A DNA stretch of 64,000 bases from UBA6770 sp965660875 (GTDB lineage: Bacteria; Bacteroidota; Bacteroidia; Flavobacteriales_G; Salibacteraceae): assembly GCA_965660875.1 (NCBI GenBank), contig CBFIBQ010000013.1, positions 1 through 64,000 on the forward strand. The letters are read 5' to 3'. Position 1 is the first letter of the stretch. The number at the start of each line of letters is the position of its first letter. The translations under genes and the position numbers were made by a program. This document shows positions 32,189 to 41,307 of the stretch, piece after piece. The notes under the pieces were generated by a model. It saw nothing but the letters and a program-made list of their open reading frames with translations. It was not told the origin of the DNA and did no database searches.

Positions 32189-34237
32189 TTACATACTCTG
32201 GTCAATCTTCTTAACCATAGTTAAAATGGTGGCGATGGCCACTGTTTCTCCTGTTTCATCGTACACGTCCACCAAGAATTTTACAATGCCTTTCGCTATG
32301 TCCTCTTCACTGCGCTTTTCTTGATCTATTTTCTCTTTTACCGTGAATTTTACGCCAATTGTGGCACCAGCATACACCGGTTTCACAAAACGACATTCTT
32401 CTAGTCCGTAGTTTAATAAAACCGGACCTTTCGCTGGGTCAACAAACAAACCTGCAGCTGCCGAAAGGATAAAATATCCATGCGCTACACGATCTTCAAA
32501 AATGGTTTCGTCCAATGAAGTTACATCAGTATGCGCATAAAAATGGTCCCAGCTCACGTTGGCGAAGTTTACAATATCTCCTTCTGTAATCGTTCGCTTA
32601 GCAGTAATAACTGTTTCACCAACTTTTAAATCTTCGAAATGTTTTCTGAAAACATGTTTTCCTGGATCTAAGAATTTTCCTCCTACTTGAAACTGTTGAG
32701 TAATATTGGTTAGGGTAGTGGGCGAACCTTGAATGGCTGTGCGTTGCATGTAGTGCAATACGCCACGTTTTCCACCCATTTCTTCACCACCGCCAGCTCT
32801 ACCTGGTCCGCCGTGAGTCAATAAAGGCATTGGAGAGCCATGACCTGTACTTTCTTTAGCACAATCATTATTCAAAACCAAAATTCTTCCGTGCATGTTT
32901 GCTGCGCCAACCACATATTCTCGAGAAAGGTCATCGTTTGCTGTAACGATAGAAGAAACTAAGGAACCTTTTCCCATTTGTGCTAAGCGAATGGCTTCGT
33001 CCATATTTTTATAAGGTAGTATGCTGGATACAGGTCCGAATGCTTCCGTTTCGTGTACATCCGTTTTGTTGAATGGGTCGTCATTTCTGAATAAAATTGG
33101 AGCCATAAAAGCACCTTTTTCTTTATCGGCTCCCATTACGTCAAATTGATTGAGGTCACCATAAACAATTTCTTGACTATCAGATAATTGTATAACTTTT
33201 TCTTTAACCTCATTTACTTGTGTTTCGCCAGCCAATGCTCCCATTCGAACACCTTCAACTTGGGGGTCGCCAATGGTCGTTTTTGCCAGTGCTTTTCCCA
33301 ACTCTATCTGAACATCTTCTACTAAGTTTTCTGGAACAATGATTCGGCGAATAGCGGTACATTTCTGACCCGCTTTAACCGTCATTTCTTTTCGAACTTC
33401 TTTTATAAACAAGTCGAACTCTGGAGTGCCTGGTTTGGCATCTTCTCCAAGCACCGAACAATTTAAGGAATCGGCTTCCATGTTAAACGGCACGGCATTC
33501 TCAATTAATCGAGGATGCGCTTTTAGCATTTTACCTGTACTGGCAGAACCTGTAAAAGTGATTACGTCTTCAGATTCTGCATAATCAATGATCCCATTAG
33601 CTGAGCCGCAAATAAGCTGCAACGAACCTTCAGGTAGAATACCAGAAGCAACGATATCTTTTACCACCAATTCGGTAAGGAAAGAGGTGAGGGTAGCAGG
33701 CTTAACCACAGCTGGAACTCCAGCCATAAGGTTCACTGCGATCTTTTCGAGCATTCCCCAAACTGGGAAGTTAAAAGCATTTATATGTATGGCAACACCC
33801 TGCTTTGGAACCATAATATGGTGTCCGATAAAAGAACCGCCTTTACTAAGTGGAGCAGCTTCTCCGTCGACGTAATATGGTAAATCCGGAAATTGTCTTC
33901 TGAGGCTTGCGTTGGCAAATAAGTTTCCGATACCACCTTCGATATCAATCCAAGAATCCACCTTGGTAGCGCCAGTTGCCCAGCTTAATGCGTAGTATGA
34001 TTTCTTTTTTGACATTAGGTGTAAGGCCAATGCTTTCAACATTCGACCTCTTTCTTGGAAAGTCATTTTTCTTAGGGCTGGACCGCCAGTTTTACGACCG
34101 TAATCTAAAACTTCTCCAAAATTTAAGCCTGCGCTGCTTGCTACAGCAACCTTTTCTCCGTTTATTGCATTAAAAAGAGGCTTGCCCTCACCAGTTCCTT
34201 CTGTCCAATTGCCTAATACATAGTTTCCTAGCTTCAT
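32189..34237 (-). CDS. paaZ: Bifunctional PaaZ: oxepin-CoA hydrolase / 3-oxo-5,6-dehydrosuberyl-CoA semialdehyde dehydrogenase
   Basis: A 682-residue fusion. The aldehyde dehydrogenase domain (about 1-520) has the Rossmann GSASTGKML segment, NMEADSLN (catalytic Glu region) and KAGQKCTAIRRI with the catalytic Cys. The C-terminal MaoC hotdog domain (about 535-680) carries NVSWDHFYAHTD and FEDRVAHGYFILS, the hydratase residues. PaaZ opens the oxepin-CoA ring and oxidises the semialdehyde in aerobic phenylacetate degradation. The ring epoxidase genes (paaABCDE) are not in this window. The hydratase gene lies downstream on the same strand. Confidence 0.95.
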   Translation of the reverse strand: MKLGNYVLGNWTEGTGEGKPLFNAINGEKVAVASSAGLNFGEVLDYGRKTGGPALRKMTFQERGRMLKALALHLMSKKKSYYALSWATGATKVDSWIDIEGGIGNLFANASLRRQFPDLPYYVDGEAAPLSKGGSFIGHHIMVPKQGVAIHINAFNFPVWGMLEKIAVNLMAGVPAVVKPATLTSFLTELVVKDIVASGILPEGSLQLICGSANGIIDYAESEDVITFTGSASTGKMLKAHPRLIENAVPFNMEADSLNCSVLGEDAKPGTPEFDLFIKEVRKEMTVKAGQKCTAIRRIIVPENLVEDVQIELGKALAKTTIGDPQVEGVRMGALAGETQVNEVKEKVIQLSDSQEIVYGDLNQFDVMGADKEKGAFMAPILFRNDDPFNKTDVHETEAFGPVSSILPYKNMDEAIRLAQMGKGSLVSSIVTANDDLSREYVVGAANMHGRILVLNNDCAKESTGHGSPMPLLTHGGPGRAGGGEEMGGKRGVLHYMQRTAIQGSPTTLTNITQQFQVGGKFLDPGKHVFRKHFEDLKVGETVITAKRTITEGDIVNFANVSWDHFYAHTDVTSLDETIFEDRVAHGYFILSAAAGLFVDPAKGPVLLNYGLEECRFVKPVYAGATIGVKFTVKEKIDQEKRSEEDIAKGIVKFLVDVYDETGETVAIATILTMVKKIDQSM

Positions 34238-34427
34238 ATAGTAGAATTGTTATTGTTCAAAATAATTGACCTCGAAAATAGTAAATAGCGATTAGTTATA
34301 AGTGACCAGTTTTTTGTTTTGATTTAATGGTTCAAACTGCTCAAGTCGCATGGCTTTTCTTTGGTCATACTATAAAAGAAAAAAAAGGTCTAGACTCATG
34401 AAATTATTTGAAAATTCTACAGTTGAT

Positions 34428-34553
34428 TTATTCTGCGCTTGAAAACTCGCCTTGCAGGCTCAAACAGACAAGCTCGGGCTGCGCCACATAAACCCTCCTT
34501 GAATTTTTGGCAATAATTTCAAAGGCCACTTTGTGTAAGGTTGCACTACTCAT
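34428..34553 (-). other. Unassigned intergenic element with 41-codon micro-ORF and strong Shine-Dalgarno site
   Basis: The roughly 400 bases between paaZ and the crp-like gene hold no recognised gene. On the minus strand, ATG at 34553 opens a 41-codon frame (MSSATLHKVAFEIIAKNS...) ending at 34428. Inside it, AAGGAGGG (34500-34493), unusually strong for this phylum, precedes a nested nine-codon frame MWRSPSLSV (34489-34460). The stretch is GC-richer than its surroundings and contains short inverted repeats such as GCCTTGCAGGC. It may be a structured RNA, a leader peptide or a repeat. I cannot name it. Confidence 0.35.
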
Positions 34554-34638
34554 ATTCTAAATTCATAGTTACTAATAACCAATCGCTACCAACTAGTTAC
34601 TAAAACTCCTATATTTCGCCATTCATTTTAAGCTCAAT

Positions 34639-35343
34639 ATGGCTTCAGCAGAAAGTAAACTTTGGTACTTAGAACAGATTAATATTTTTAGGGATTTAGA
34701 ACCTGAGGATTTGCAGCGCATAGACGATCATACCAGCATGCGATCCATGCAAAAAGGGAAGTACATTTACTTCCCTGATGATCCTTCTAAAGTGGTTTTC
34801 TTGCTCAAAAAAGGGAAGGTGAAGATTGGAACTTTTAGCGATGACGGAAAGGAAATCATAAAAGCGATATTAGAACCCGGCGAAATATTTGGTGAGTTAT
34901 CCATTATGGGTCAAGAAAAACGCAAAGACTTTGCCCAAGCCTTAACTACAGATGTTCGGTTTTGTGCCATTGGTGTTGAGGAAATGAAAGAAATATTGGT
35001 CTCGAATCCTAAACTCAATTTCGAGGTTATAAAAACAATAGGAGACCGATTAGAAAAAATAGAAAGAAGGCTAGAATCACTTGTATTTAAGGATGCAAGG
35101 CAAAGGATTATAGAGTTTGTAGCCAGCAACGCGAAAGAAAGAGGAGTAAAGGTTGGATATGGTATGAAGTTTAAGCATGAACTCACACATCAAGACATTG
35201 CCAATTTAACAGCTACCTCAAGGCAAACGGTAACCATTGTGCTCAATGAGCTGAGAGACCTGAACTTGCTAAACTTCGATCGTAAAAGTATTTTGATACA
35301 CGATATAAAAGAGTTTGAACAGGAAGCTGATCAACACAAATAA
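34639..35343 (+). CDS. Crp/Fnr-family transcriptional regulator
   Basis: A 234-residue regulator with an N-terminal cyclic-nucleotide-binding beta-barrel (about 15-130), a dimerisation helix with an ERRLESLVFKDARQRI stretch, and a C-terminal winged helix (ELTHQDIANLTATSRQTVT, about 178-196). There is no cysteine set for an FNR-type iron-sulfur cluster, and the cAMP-binding residues are not well conserved (PGEIFGELSIMG is kept). It is followed seven bases later by a glutaredoxin-like gene. The role is probably redox or energy-status control, but this is inference. A TATATTTC box lies about 21 bases before the ATG. Confidence 0.92.
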   Translation: MASAESKLWYLEQINIFRDLEPEDLQRIDDHTSMRSMQKGKYIYFPDDPSKVVFLLKKGKVKIGTFSDDGKEIIKAILEPGEIFGELSIMGQEKRKDFAQALTTDVRFCAIGVEEMKEILVSNPKLNFEVIKTIGDRLEKIERRLESLVFKDARQRIIEFVASNAKERGVKVGYGMKFKHELTHQDIANLTATSRQTVTIVLNELRDLNLLNFDRKSILIHDIKEFEQEADQHK

Positions 35344-35350
35344 CAGAGCT

Positions 35351-35608
35351 ATGAAGTATCAATTGTATGTGGGTGAGAATTGTCACGATTGTCAAAAAGT
35401 AAAGCAGGCAGTTCAAGATAAAGGATACCCGTTGGAAATAAAAAATATGGATAAAGGGGATAAACCACCTATGGACCTGTTTATTCTTCCTGCATTGCTT
35501 AGTAATAATGGTGAACTGAAGGCATATGGAATTGATATCGTCGATTTTTTGATGCATCAGGAAAAGAATGAGCAAGGTAAATCCTGGTGGCAAAAGCTTT
35601 TTGGGTAA
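35351..35608 (+). CDS. Small glutaredoxin/thioredoxin-like protein
   Basis: An 85-residue protein starting at the ATG at 35351. The in-frame extension upstream lies inside the regulator gene and is rejected. YVGENCHDCQKVKQ is a C-x-x-C redox motif at Cys11-Cys14 in a beta-alpha context, like glutaredoxins. LPALL gives the cis-proline loop with Pro after FI. The protein is shorter than classical glutaredoxins and ends KSWWQKLFG. It begins seven bases after the Crp/Fnr gene, so they are surely cotranscribed. Confidence 0.8.
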   Translation: MKYQLYVGENCHDCQKVKQAVQDKGYPLEIKNMDKGDKPPMDLFILPALLSNNGELKAYGIDIVDFLMHQEKNEQGKSWWQKLFG

Positions 35609-35694
35609 TTCTTTAACGAAGTTAACACTGCACACATTCAATTAATTCATGAAACTGAGAGGGTGTCCTAATTGTACTGGGTTGTTTTTATCTC

Positions 35695-35702
35695 TAATTT
35701 TG
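35695..35702 (+). promoter_or_regulatory. Promoter -7 box TAATTTTG of the DUF6913-dapA operon
   Basis: TAATTTTG matches TAnnTTTG, with TTG at 35672-35674 a suitable 20 bases upstream. The ATG at 35707 is only four bases after the box, so the transcript should be leaderless or nearly so. Confidence 0.65.
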
Positions 35703-35706
35703 CAGT

Positions 35707-36243
35707 ATGCTCGAACAACTGCGAATGGCTTACGGTAAACGTATTTTAAAAAATGCGTTGTCTAGACCAAAAAAGGTAGAGTCCATTGCGTTGGAGAGTA
35801 TACGAAAGTGTGTAATAGTTATTGACGAACAGGCAATTGACGGTAAACGATTACATGATGCTAATTTGATACTGGAAAATGCAAATCCAGCTATGAACAT
35901 TCACTTTATCAGTTACGCTAAAAAACCGAACGATAAAACCACGACGCGTTTTGAGAAATTAGAGACATTGTATCGAACAGATTTGAATTGGTATTATAGA
36001 CCCAAGCAAATGTCAATTGGCGTATGTGATTTACTGATTGATTTGACACTAAAACCAGTATTGCCTTTGCAGTTTTTGACAACAATGTCAAATGCGACAT
36101 TAAAAGTAGGGGCAGACCAGCCGTGGAATACAGATGTTTTGAGTTTAATGATTCAATCTAAAGAGCCAGAGAAAATTGACAGCACCATTGAACAGTTGGT
36201 GAAGTACATAAACATGATTAATAAAGGAAAAAATGCAGCATAA
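35707..36243 (+). CDS. DUF6913 domain-containing protein
   Basis: A 178-residue cytoplasmic protein of unknown function. It belongs to a small family found in Flavobacteriia and near dapA. Visible features are a basic N-terminus (YGKRILKNALSRPKKV), an RTDLNWYYRPK block at about 90-100, and a hydrophobic DLLIDLTLKP segment. No signal peptide, metal site or catalytic motif is recognised. Its last 11 bases overlap dapA, so translation is likely coupled. The family assignment is by recognition and the function cannot be inferred from sequence. Confidence 0.75.
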   Translation: MLEQLRMAYGKRILKNALSRPKKVESIALESIRKCVIVIDEQAIDGKRLHDANLILENANPAMNIHFISYAKKPNDKTTTRFEKLETLYRTDLNWYYRPKQMSIGVCDLLIDLTLKPVLPLQFLTTMSNATLKVGADQPWNTDVLSLMIQSKEPEKIDSTIEQLVKYINMINKGKNAA

Positions 36244-37114
36244 ATTTAAAGGATTAGGAGTAGCGATGGTTACGCCTTTTAAAGCGGACGGATCAATTGA
36301 CTTTGATGGTTTAACGGCACTTGCCAATCATTTAATTGACGGTGGAGTAGACTATTTAGTAGTGCAGGGTACAACGGGGGAATCGGCCACTATGAGCCTA
36401 TCTGAAAAGCAGGCAGTTCTTGAGCATGTAAAGAAAATTAATGCAGGAAGACTTCCTATAGTTTTTGGTCAGGGCGGAAATAATACGCAAGCCATAATTG
36501 ACGGTTTTAAAGAGTTTGATTTTACGGGCGTTGACGCTATTTTGTCTGCAAGTCCGTATTACAACAAACCAACGCAAGAAGGAATTTACCAGCATTACAA
36601 GGCACTGAGCGAAAATTCACCAGTTGATATCATTCTGTACAATGTGCCAGGCAGAACAGCTTCTAACATGAGTCCAGCAACAACCTTGCGTTTGGCTAAT
36701 GATTTTGATAACATTATTGCAATCAAAGAGGCGAGTGGTGACTTGGGCCAAGTGAGTCAAATATTGAAGCACAGACCAGAAGGTTTTGCCGTAATTTCTG
36801 GTGATGACCCATTGGTTACTCCACACATTTCTATTGGAGGCGATGGAGTAATTTCGGTAATAGGAAATGTTATCCCAAAAGATTTTGGGAAGCTCACCCA
36901 TGATGCCCTAAACGGCGACTACAACAGTGCTTCGGCTATGCATTTAAGATTGTTGGACTTAATTGATTTGTTGTTTGTAGAAGGAAATCCTGCGGGAATT
37001 AAGTCTGCGTTGAAAACCAAAAGCGTGTGCGATGACACTGTACGGCTGCCTCTAGTTTCTGTATCGAGTGGGACTGCGAATGCAATAAGGGCAGAGTTGG
37101 AAGGGTTGAGTTAG
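36233..37114 (+). CDS. dapA: 4-hydroxy-tetrahydrodipicolinate synthase DapA
   Basis: A 293-residue class I aldolase that condenses pyruvate with aspartate semialdehyde in lysine and meso-diaminopimelate synthesis. The Schiff-base Lys165 lies in IIAIKEASGD, Tyr136 in ILYNVPGRT, and the GTTGES substrate loop is at the N-terminus. Length and motifs are complete. It overlaps the DUF6913 gene by 11 bases and converges with the ferredoxin-like gene, overlapping its end by four bases. Confidence 0.96.
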   Translation: MQHKFKGLGVAMVTPFKADGSIDFDGLTALANHLIDGGVDYLVVQGTTGESATMSLSEKQAVLEHVKKINAGRLPIVFGQGGNNTQAIIDGFKEFDFTGVDAILSASPYYNKPTQEGIYQHYKALSENSPVDIILYNVPGRTASNMSPATTLRLANDFDNIIAIKEASGDLGQVSQILKHRPEGFAVISGDDPLVTPHISIGGDGVISVIGNVIPKDFGKLTHDALNGDYNSASAMHLRLLDLIDLLFVEGNPAGIKSALKTKSVCDDTVRLPLVSVSSGTANAIRAELEGLS

Positions 37115-37320
37115 TTCCCCCCAATACTCAACGCCCCAGAAGGACATTTCGCCACTTGGTCAATTATCGCCTGTTTGGAAGCGCCCTCTGGTTGAATCCA
37201 TGGTTTTTCCTTTGGTTTAAAGACGGATGCTAATCCTTTAGCGCAATTTGCAGAATGTGTGCACTTTTCGTTTTGCCAAACGATATTGATGTCCTCTTTT
37301 TCGTATTTCTTTATAGCCAT
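37111..37320 (-). CDS. (4Fe-4S) mono-cluster protein, YjdI-like
   Basis: A 69-residue protein of the Fer4_19/YjdI family. Cysteines are at 20 and 26 (EKCTHSANCAKG) and 59 (VAKCPSGALS), a pattern with C-x5-C and a later C-P. This fits an iron-sulfur binding role in a small electron carrier. A WQNEKCTHSANC start and a PWIQPEGA midsection are typical. It stands alone on the minus strand, convergent with dapA. The partner is unknown. Confidence 0.85.
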   Translation of the reverse strand: MAIKKYEKEDINIVWQNEKCTHSANCAKGLASVFKPKEKPWIQPEGASKQAIIDQVAKCPSGALSIGGN

Positions 37321-37378
37321 AATGGTGTGTTTTAGATTTTAAAAATACTATTTTCATTGCACTAATTTATTTTAAGAA

Positions 37379-39391
37379 ATGGTTAACATTCAGGCTGAAA
37401 TACAAGCACTTACCGAAGAACTGAAGGAGGCAAATTACCAATATTATGTGTTGGATAATTCCATTATGTCCGACTATGATTTCGATATGAAACTCAAAGC
37501 GCTTCAAAAATTGGAAGAAGCACACCCTGAATTGGCTTCGGAGAATTCACCCACAAAGCGAGTAGGGGGAGACGTTACCAAAAAGTTCAAGACCGTTAAG
37601 CACGACATTCCGATGTTAAGCTTGGCCAACACGTATTCTAAAGAAGAACTTGAGGAATGGGAAGCGAGAAACCAAAAACTAACGGACCAAAAAATTACCT
37701 ATGTCTGCGAATTGAAATACGATGGAGTTGCCATTGGTATTAAATATAAAAACGGTGAGCTAGTCCAGGCTGTTACTCGTGGTGATGGAACTCAAGGAGA
37801 GGAAGTGACGATTAATGTAAAAACGATTCGTTCGATTCCGTTGCAATTGCGTGGTGATTTTCCAGAGGAATTAGAGATTAGAGGAGAAATTTTTTATCCG
37901 CTCAAGAATTTCCAGAAGCTCAATGAAGAACGGGAAGAGCTAGGAGAGCCAACTTTTGCAAATCCAAGAAATACGGCTTCTGGAACATTGAAGATGCAAG
38001 ATTCGGCGATAGTAGCTTCTCGTGGTTTAGATTGTATGTTGTACAGCGTTTACACCAACGATAAAAACAATCCAGGACATTATGAAAGCGTTGAAGAAGC
38101 AGCCTCATGGGGAATAAAAACACCCATTGGAAGACCTAGATATATAGAAACCTGCGATTCAATTGACCAAATCATGGATTTTGTGAATCATTGGGATAGG
38201 GAGCGTTCCAAATTGCCTTTTGAGATTGATGGGGTTGTAATTAAAATTAACAATTACCAAATTCAAGAAGAATTGGGTTTTACGGCTAAATCTCCGCGTT
38301 GGGCGATAAGCTATAAATTCAAAGCGGAGGCAGCGCTAACTCGATTGAATGAAATTACCTATCAAGTAGGCAGAACCGGGGCAATTACCCCAGTAGCAAA
38401 CTTAGAGCCCGTTTTATTGGCAGGAACAACCGTGAAACGTGCTTCCTTGCACAACGCTGACCAGATTGAGAAATTAGACATCAGAGTGGGCGACTTTGTA
38501 TACGTGGAAAAAGGAGGGGAGATCATTCCTAAGATTACAGGAGTAGAACTCTCCAAGCGAGATTTGCTGGTGGTGCCAGTTGATTACATTGCCAATTGTC
38601 CTGAATGCGGAACAGAGCTGATTCGTAGAGATGGCGAAGCGCAACACTATTGTCCAAACGATTTGGGTTGTCCACCCCAAATAACGGGTAGAATGCAGCA
38701 TTTCATTAGCCGAAAAGCCATGGATATTGACGGCTTGGGTTCAGAGACCATCGAATTGTTATTTCAAGAAAAATTGGTACAGTCTCCAGCCGATTTATAT
38801 GAACTTACCTACGAACAACTGATTCAATTAGAGCGTTTTGCAGAAAAGTCGGTGAATAATCTATTAGCCGGATTAGAAGCGTCAAAAAAGATTCCGTTTG
38901 AGCGTGTGTTGTATGCCATCGGCATTCGATACGTGGGAGAAACTGTAGCCAAAAAGTTGGCTAAACATTATAAAAACATTGATTGGATTATTGCCGCAAC
39001 TCAAGATGAGTTAGTAAATGTGGACGAAATAGGCGAGAAGATAGCAGAGAGTGTGATTCAGTTTTTTGCGGATGAACGCAACGTGAAAGAAGTTGAACGA
39101 CTTAAAGAACATGGATTACAATTTGAATTGACCGAGGAACAATTGGCGAATACCACTTCTAAATTGGAAGGACTCACGTTTGTTATTTCGGGAGTTTTTG
39201 AGCAATATTCCAGAAACGAACTCAAAGCAATGATTGAAAATAACGGCGGTAAAAATGCGGGTTCCATTTCGAAAAAAACGAACTACCTGATTCGAGGAGA
39301 GAATATGGGCCCCTCAAAATTGGCTAAAGCAGAAAGTTTAGGTATTCCCATGATTTCGGAAATAGAGTTTGTAGAGCTATTAAATGCTTAA
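37379..39391 (+). CDS. ligA: NAD-dependent DNA ligase LigA
   Basis: A 670-residue ligase with the complete bacterial order. The Ia and adenylation domains come first, with nucleotidyl Lys113 in CELKYDGVAIG. OB fold follows, then a four-cysteine zinc finger from about residue 407 (CPECGTEL...HYCPND...CP). A helix-hairpin-helix region and a C-terminal BRCT domain (about 590-670) complete it. It seals nicks in replication and repair. Transcribed alone, 58 bases after a divergent start. Confidence 0.97.
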   Translation: MVNIQAEIQALTEELKEANYQYYVLDNSIMSDYDFDMKLKALQKLEEAHPELASENSPTKRVGGDVTKKFKTVKHDIPMLSLANTYSKEELEEWEARNQKLTDQKITYVCELKYDGVAIGIKYKNGELVQAVTRGDGTQGEEVTINVKTIRSIPLQLRGDFPEELEIRGEIFYPLKNFQKLNEEREELGEPTFANPRNTASGTLKMQDSAIVASRGLDCMLYSVYTNDKNNPGHYESVEEAASWGIKTPIGRPRYIETCDSIDQIMDFVNHWDRERSKLPFEIDGVVIKINNYQIQEELGFTAKSPRWAISYKFKAEAALTRLNEITYQVGRTGAITPVANLEPVLLAGTTVKRASLHNADQIEKLDIRVGDFVYVEKGGEIIPKITGVELSKRDLLVVPVDYIANCPECGTELIRRDGEAQHYCPNDLGCPPQITGRMQHFISRKAMDIDGLGSETIELLFQEKLVQSPADLYELTYEQLIQLERFAEKSVNNLLAGLEASKKIPFERVLYAIGIRYVGETVAKKLAKHYKNIDWIIAATQDELVNVDEIGEKIAESVIQFFADERNVKEVERLKEHGLQFELTEEQLANTTSKLEGLTFVISGVFEQYSRNELKAMIENNGGKNAGSISKKTNYLIRGENMGPSKLAKAESLGIPMISEIEFVELLNA

Positions 39392-39428
39392 ATTACAGAG
39401 GTATTGCTATCGGATTAAAGAATCGGAG

Positions 39429-39436
39429 TACTTTTG
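39429..39436 (+). promoter_or_regulatory. Promoter -7 box TACTTTTG of the solute-binding protein gene
   Basis: TACTTTTG matches TAnnTTTG, and TTG at 39404-39406 lies 22 bases upstream. The TTG at 39434 that would lengthen the next frame sits inside this box, so the true start is the ATG at 39458. Confidence 0.65.
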
Positions 39437-39457
39437 CAAATTGAAACACACATTATT

Positions 39458-40309
39458 ATGAAAAATTCAATTCTAACCGTATTACTTTCAATTACTTATA
39501 TCGCTTGCTTGGGGCAGGGCACAACTTTCCAAAGCTGGAAAAGTGTAGCAAATCAACGAGCAGGAGTTTTAAACGTAAATTATTTCGACAATTATCCTTT
39601 TGCCTATGAGGATCCCAATGGAAAGCAGTTGGGTATTGAAATTGAAATTGTTCAAGAATTTCAAAAGTGGCTCAAGGTGTACAAAGGTGTTGAGTTAAAA
39701 TTGAACTATAAGCAGTACAATAATTTTGATACATTTTACAACGCTATAAAGGATGGCGGGAACGGAAAAATTGGACTGGGTTCAGTTACCATAAGGGGTG
39801 ACCGTGAAAAATGGGCGCAATTTTCTCAGCCTTACTTAAAAAATATTGCGGTTTTGGTTTCTGCTTTAGATGTGAATTCCTTACCCAGCGTTAAAAACTT
39901 TCCAGATATTTTTAAAAATAGGGTAGCATTGGTTGTGAAAGGATCCTCGCATGAAAAAGAGCTATTGGAAATAAAAGAAAACCACTTCCCAGCTATGCGG
40001 GTAAGTTATGTGGAGAGCCCAAAGGAAATGCTTATTAAAATGAAGTCAGATCCTCAGTACTATGGTTACGTAGATATCATAACGTACATGGCTTTTACTG
40101 AGGAGCAAGGAGGGGTTTTAAGAGTGCACAGAGCAGCAGATATAGAAGGGGAGTACTTTGGATTTGTATTTCCTCCAAATAGCGATTGGTCAACCATCTT
40201 TGATGAGTTTATGGTTGGTGGTTTTGGATTTACTGCTACGGCCGAATATCATGCCATTTTAGATCGTTACCTCGAGCTCAATGTAATTAAGGAAGTTCAA
40301 ATGCAATAA
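39458..40309 (+). CDS. Secreted amino-acid-type solute-binding protein (SBP family 3)
   Basis: Using the ATG at 39458 the protein has 283 residues with a signal peptide (MKNSILTVLLSITYIACLGQ). The GVLNVNYFDNYPFAYED...LGIEIEIVQEF block and GLGSVTIRGDRE are the first-lobe motifs of type 3 extracellular solute-binding proteins, and SQPYLKNIAVLVSA is the hinge. Lobe two has ALVVKGSS and a late FGFVFPPNSDW. The cysteine in YIAC is not in a proper lipobox (Tyr at -3), so it is probably soluble periplasmic. No ABC permease or ATPase gene is adjacent. Confidence 0.87.
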   Translation: MKNSILTVLLSITYIACLGQGTTFQSWKSVANQRAGVLNVNYFDNYPFAYEDPNGKQLGIEIEIVQEFQKWLKVYKGVELKLNYKQYNNFDTFYNAIKDGGNGKIGLGSVTIRGDREKWAQFSQPYLKNIAVLVSALDVNSLPSVKNFPDIFKNRVALVVKGSSHEKELLEIKENHFPAMRVSYVESPKEMLIKMKSDPQYYGYVDIITYMAFTEEQGGVLRVHRAADIEGEYFGFVFPPNSDWSTIFDEFMVGGFGFTATAEYHAILDRYLELNVIKEVQMQ

Positions 40310-40315
40310 TCAGAT

Positions 40316-41194
40316 TTGAACCTTACGGACAACACCTTATTCGGGGTAGAAGGCTACATTCAAAAAAAACTAAATTCTGTTTTTTCTGCTTCGGAACTCC
40401 ATAGTATATGTAATGTACTATTTGAGGAACTTCTAAATGTTTCAAAAGAAAACCGTTTACTAGAACCTCGGCGAACAATTTCTGAAGGAGATTTACTGCT
40501 AGTTATTCGAGCAGTGAACCGACTATTAAAAAGCGAGCCGTTGGATTACATTATTGGGAATAGTGAATTTTATGGTCGTAAATTCGACGTAAATCCCTCG
40601 GTGTTGATTCCTCGCCCCGAAACGGAAGAGCTGTGTGATTGGATTATTGAAGACTATAGTAAGAAACAAAACATACAATTGCTAGACATAGGAACGGGGT
40701 CCGGCTGCATAGCCGTTACCTTGGCCGCTGAAATGAGGAACGCAACAGTCTATGCTTGTGACATTTCGAAACCAGCTATTGAGCTTGCTAAAGCTAATGC
40801 CTCCCAGCACGACACTTCAGTAGCGTTTTTTGAAACCGATATTTTGAAGGGGTTGCAGCAATTAGAAAATTTAGATGTAATCGTATCCAACCCACCTTAT
40901 GTTTTAGAATCGGATAAAACTGAGATGGAGGATAATGTACTCAATTATGAGCCACACTTGGCGTTATTTGTTGAAGATAAAAATCCATTACTTTTTTACG
41001 AGTCTATTGCAAAGGAAGCCACTACTGCACTTAAACCCAATGGTAGTTTGTATTTTGAGGTTCACGAACGGTTTGCAACATTAGTTGAGCAACTCTTGAA
41101 ACAAATGAAATTCAGCGCGGTAGAATTGCGAAAAGATGCGCAGGGCAAACACCGTATGGTAAAGGCATTATGGTGTGCTAAAACACAAGGCTGA
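40316..41194 (+). CDS. prmC: Peptide chain release factor N5-glutamine methyltransferase PrmC
   Basis: A 292-residue SAM methyltransferase. It has the N-terminal helical domain (about 1-90), the LDIGTGSGCIAVTLA SAM-binding loop, and NPPY at 192-195, which binds the target glutamine. PrmC methylates the GGQ glutamine of release factors RF1 and RF2. The start is a TTG at 40316, six bases after the solute-binding gene, as no ATG suits the N-terminus. Residue PRPETEELCDWI at about 98-109 is conserved. Confidence 0.93.
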   Translation: MNLTDNTLFGVEGYIQKKLNSVFSASELHSICNVLFEELLNVSKENRLLEPRRTISEGDLLLVIRAVNRLLKSEPLDYIIGNSEFYGRKFDVNPSVLIPRPETEELCDWIIEDYSKKQNIQLLDIGTGSGCIAVTLAAEMRNATVYACDISKPAIELAKANASQHDTSVAFFETDILKGLQQLENLDVIVSNPPYVLESDKTEMEDNVLNYEPHLALFVEDKNPLLFYESIAKEATTALKPNGSLYFEVHERFATLVEQLLKQMKFSAVELRKDAQGKHRMVKALWCAKTQG

Positions 41195-41251
41195 GCGCCG
41201 TGTTTAATGAATTAAGTCATAACCCGGAAGAAGGTTGAAATAATCCAAAAA

Positions 41252-41280
41252 AAAAGCCCTCGCATTTGACACGCAAGGGC
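41252..41280 (-). terminator. Intrinsic terminator after the lipoprotein gene
   Basis: Read on the minus strand, a GCCCTTGCGT / ATGCGAGGGC stem of about ten pairs (with G-U pairs that only form in this direction) is followed by a run of T. It lies 28 bases past the lipoprotein stop and could also end prmC transcription in part. Confidence 0.82.
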
Positions 41281-41307
41281 ACTATACTTTTTTAGAAACG
41301 GTAGAAA

